Source of the DNA: Pseudomonas lurida
Lineage (GTDB): Bacteria > Pseudomonadota > Gammaproteobacteria > Pseudomonadales > Pseudomonadaceae
Length of the DNA stretch: 64,000 nt
NCBI RefSeq assembly: GCF_002563895.1
Contig: NZ_PDJB01000001.1
Span: 107,501 to 171,500, forward strand
Direction: 5' to 3'
Part shown: piece after piece, positions 62,401 through 64,000 of the stretch
Layout: each line of letters opens with the position of its first letter
Numbering within the stretch: the stretch's first letter is position 1
Made by a program: the position numbers and the translations under genes
The notes under the pieces: generated by a model
The model's database searches: none
What the model was told of the DNA's origin: nothing
Seen by the model: only the letters and a program-made list of their open reading frames with translations

Positions 62401-63347
62401 GACACGACGCGCCCATCGCCCCGGCGGTTGTCGAGCAAGCCAGCGAGTGGTTGATGCTGCAATGGGGCGGCGAACTGCAAGGCGAACAACGCCAGGCCTT
62501 TGCCCGATGGCAGGCTGCCGACCCCGAGCATCGTCGTGCCTGGCAGCGTCTGCAGCAGCTGCAACAAACCTTCGGCAACGTGCCCGCCGACAGTGCCCGT
62601 GCCGTGTTGCGCGACACCCCCGACACCCAGCGCCGCGCCGCACTCAAGCTGCTCGGCCTGCTGCTGATGGCCGGCGGCGGTGGCTACCTGGTGCAACGCA
62701 GCGAACCCTGGCACGCGGCCTTCGCCGAGTATCGCACCCACACCGGCGAGATTCGCCACGTCACCCTCAGTGACGGCACGCGCCTGGACCTCAACAGCGA
62801 CAGTGCCGTCGACCTGCGTTTCAGCGCCAGCGAGCGGCGCATCCGCCTGATCCGCGGCGAAGTCCTGCTGACCAGCGGCCACGACCCCGTTCGCCCATTG
62901 ATCGTCGAAACCCCGGCGGGCGATGTGCAGGCGCTGGGCACCCGCTTTGCCGTGCGTGAGCTGCCCGACGGCAGCCGCGTCGACCTGTACGAAGGCCGCC
63001 TGCGGGTCACCCCGGTGCATGGCGCGCCAGTGCAGATGAATGCCGGCGACAGCCTGTGGTTCAACCCGCAGCAAAGCAGGGTACTGGCAGCGATGAGCGC
63101 CAACGCAAGCAGTTGGACCGAGCACCGCCTGATCGCCGAACGCCAGCCGCTGGGCGAGTTTGTCGCGCAACTGAGTCGCTATCGTCCGGGGCTGTTGCGG
63201 TGTGACCCGGCGGTGGCGGGGTTGCTGCTCACTGGCGTGTTCCCACTGAACGATACCGATGCAATCCTCGCGGCGCTGGAGCGCTCGCTACCGGTGCAAG
63301 TACAGGCGGTCACGCGCTATTGGGTGACGATCAAGGCGCGAGCCTGA
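62397..63347 (+). CDS. fecR: FecR-type sigma regulator (second system)
   Basis: 316 residues from ATG 62397, overlapping the sigma gene. N-terminal DUF4880-like region (AVVEQASEWLMLQWGGELQGEQRQAFARW), one membrane segment (about 80-96; LLGLLLMAGGGGYLV), then the periplasmic FecR domain (RHVTLSDGTRLDLNSDSAVDL, IRGEVLLTSG). Longer open frames upstream lie inside fecI and are shadows. Confidence 0.93.
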   Translation: MRHDAPIAPAVVEQASEWLMLQWGGELQGEQRQAFARWQAADPEHRRAWQRLQQLQQTFGNVPADSARAVLRDTPDTQRRAALKLLGLLLMAGGGGYLVQRSEPWHAAFAEYRTHTGEIRHVTLSDGTRLDLNSDSAVDLRFSASERRIRLIRGEVLLTSGHDPVRPLIVETPAGDVQALGTRFAVRELPDGSRVDLYEGRLRVTPVHGAPVQMNAGDSLWFNPQQSRVLAAMSANASSWTEHRLIAERQPLGEFVAQLSRYRPGLLRCDPAVAGLLLTGVFPLNDTDAILAALERSLPVQVQAVTRYWVTIKARA

Positions 63348-63439
63348 ACATTTTTTCACGCGCGCTTGTCGGTTTCTGCGTCCCGTTCGGGATACCTCTT
63401 GAAAGCCAATCAAGAAGCGATCTCACGGGGAGTCCTGCA

Positions 63440-64000
63440 ATGCCGCACCACCCAATCCAACCCTTGGCCCGCGCGCTGCGCCGTGGCTTGTTTGTCAGCC
63501 TGCTGGCGACGGTGCCGCTGCTACCGACGCTGGCCCACGCTGAAGAAAGTGCTGAAGCGTTGCGCAGCTACTCCATTCCTGCCGGCAGCCTTGACCAGGC
63601 GCTGAACCGCTTTGCCAGCGCCTCAGGCATTTTGCTGTCGGTGGATGCCACGCTCACCGAAGGCAAACGCAGTACCGGCCTGCAAGGGCGCTTTGGGGTC
63701 GGGACCGGTCTGGAGCGGCTGTTGGCGGGCAGCGGCCTGGTGGCAGTGCAATCCCAGGGTGGTTGGTCGTTGCAGGCCATTTCCGAGGGCGGGCCGTTAC
63801 AGCTGGGTGCCACCCAAATCAGCGGCCAGCAAACGCAGGAAAGCGCCTGGGGGCCGGTGGAAGGTATTGTTGCAACCCGCAGTGCTTCGGGCAGCAAGAC
63901 CGATTCGGCGCTGGTGGAAATCCCCCAGACCATCAACGTGATCACCGCCGCCGAGATCAAGGCGCGCGGAGCGCAAAGCGTCACCCAGGCGTTGCTCTAC
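63440..64000 (+). CDS. TonB-dependent receptor with STN domain, 5' part (runs off window)
   Basis: First 187 residues from ATG 63440 behind GGGGAGT. Signal peptide to about residue 34 (PTLAHA), STN domain (about 40-115; YSIPAGSLDQALNRFASASGILLSVDA), then the TonB-box/plug start (ALVEIPQTINVITAAEIKARGAQSVTQALLY), aligned with the split receptor's QTVSV-VTREQ site. It is cut by the window edge, not broken. Partner of the FecI/FecR pair just upstream; ligand unknown. Confidence 0.9.
   Translation, partial: MPHHPIQPLARALRRGLFVSLLATVPLLPTLAHAEESAEALRSYSIPAGSLDQALNRFASASGILLSVDATLTEGKRSTGLQGRFGVGTGLERLLAGSGLVAVQSQGGWSLQAISEGGPLQLGATQISGQQTQESAWGPVEGIVATRSASGSKTDSALVEIPQTINVITAAEIKARGAQSVTQALLY

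Overview
The window looks like a chromosomal stretch from the Pseudomonas fluorescens group. It has Pseudomonas-type 23S/5S rRNA, a complete pvf/mgo (pyrazine N-oxide) operon, a PctA-like amino-acid chemoreceptor and two FecI/FecR iron-signalling loci. All calls come from reading the sequence and the translated frames; no database search was run.

Layout. 1-1047: 3' end of a 23S rRNA gene, then two 5S genes, each with its own terminator. 1187-3158 (-): 3' part of a TonB-dependent siderophore receptor. 3157-40928: a 37.8-kb integrated island. 40929-43053 (-): 5' part of the same receptor, then its FecR and FecI. 43333-45213: chemoreceptor. 45245-50796 (-): pvfD, pvfC, pvfB, pvfA. 51167-55841: FadR-type regulator, TauD-like dioxygenase and a TauABC/SsuABC-like importer. 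55939-61816: TonB-domain protein, LysR regulator and a tripartite drug-efflux operon. 61891-64000: a second Fur-box-linked FecI/FecR and the start of its receptor.

The island is the main feature. It is inserted by a large serine recombinase (39252-40862) into the plug-domain codons of the receptor. The two junctions share a GT core, and joining the flanks in silico restores an 831-residue receptor frame. The reconstructed attP has ten-base inverted arms exactly 13 bp either side of the GT. The island also carries a ColE2-type Rep with an ori-like site and a predicted antisense RNA, a MobV-like relaxase with an oriT-like hairpin, and a contact-dependent inhibition (CDI) locus. It therefore looks like a mobilizable plasmid that integrates.

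Nested inside the CDI locus is a second mobile unit of 7,415 bp, present as two apparently identical tandem copies (12850-20264 and 20265-27679). Each copy starts with a new CdiA toxin C-terminus and its immunity gene. It then carries an 11-bp-periodic repeat array, a membrane protein, an XRE regulator, a CHC2/TOPRIM/ATPase primase-helicase, a tyrosine recombinase, an iteron-like array and an antitoxin-like gene. Each ends at the core GGTGCAAAAGC, which encodes the cdiA motif GAKATG. Insertion swaps the toxin tip of CdiA in frame and leaves the former toxin/immunity pair directly downstream, still opening with GAKATG. I interpret it as a self-replicating, recombinase-driven CDI toxin-exchange element. 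Further downstream lie an IS5-family element, two more orphan toxin/immunity modules (HNH and ParB-like) and a decayed tRNase-type toxin. The cdiA reading frame is broken near 7640, so current CDI activity is doubtful.
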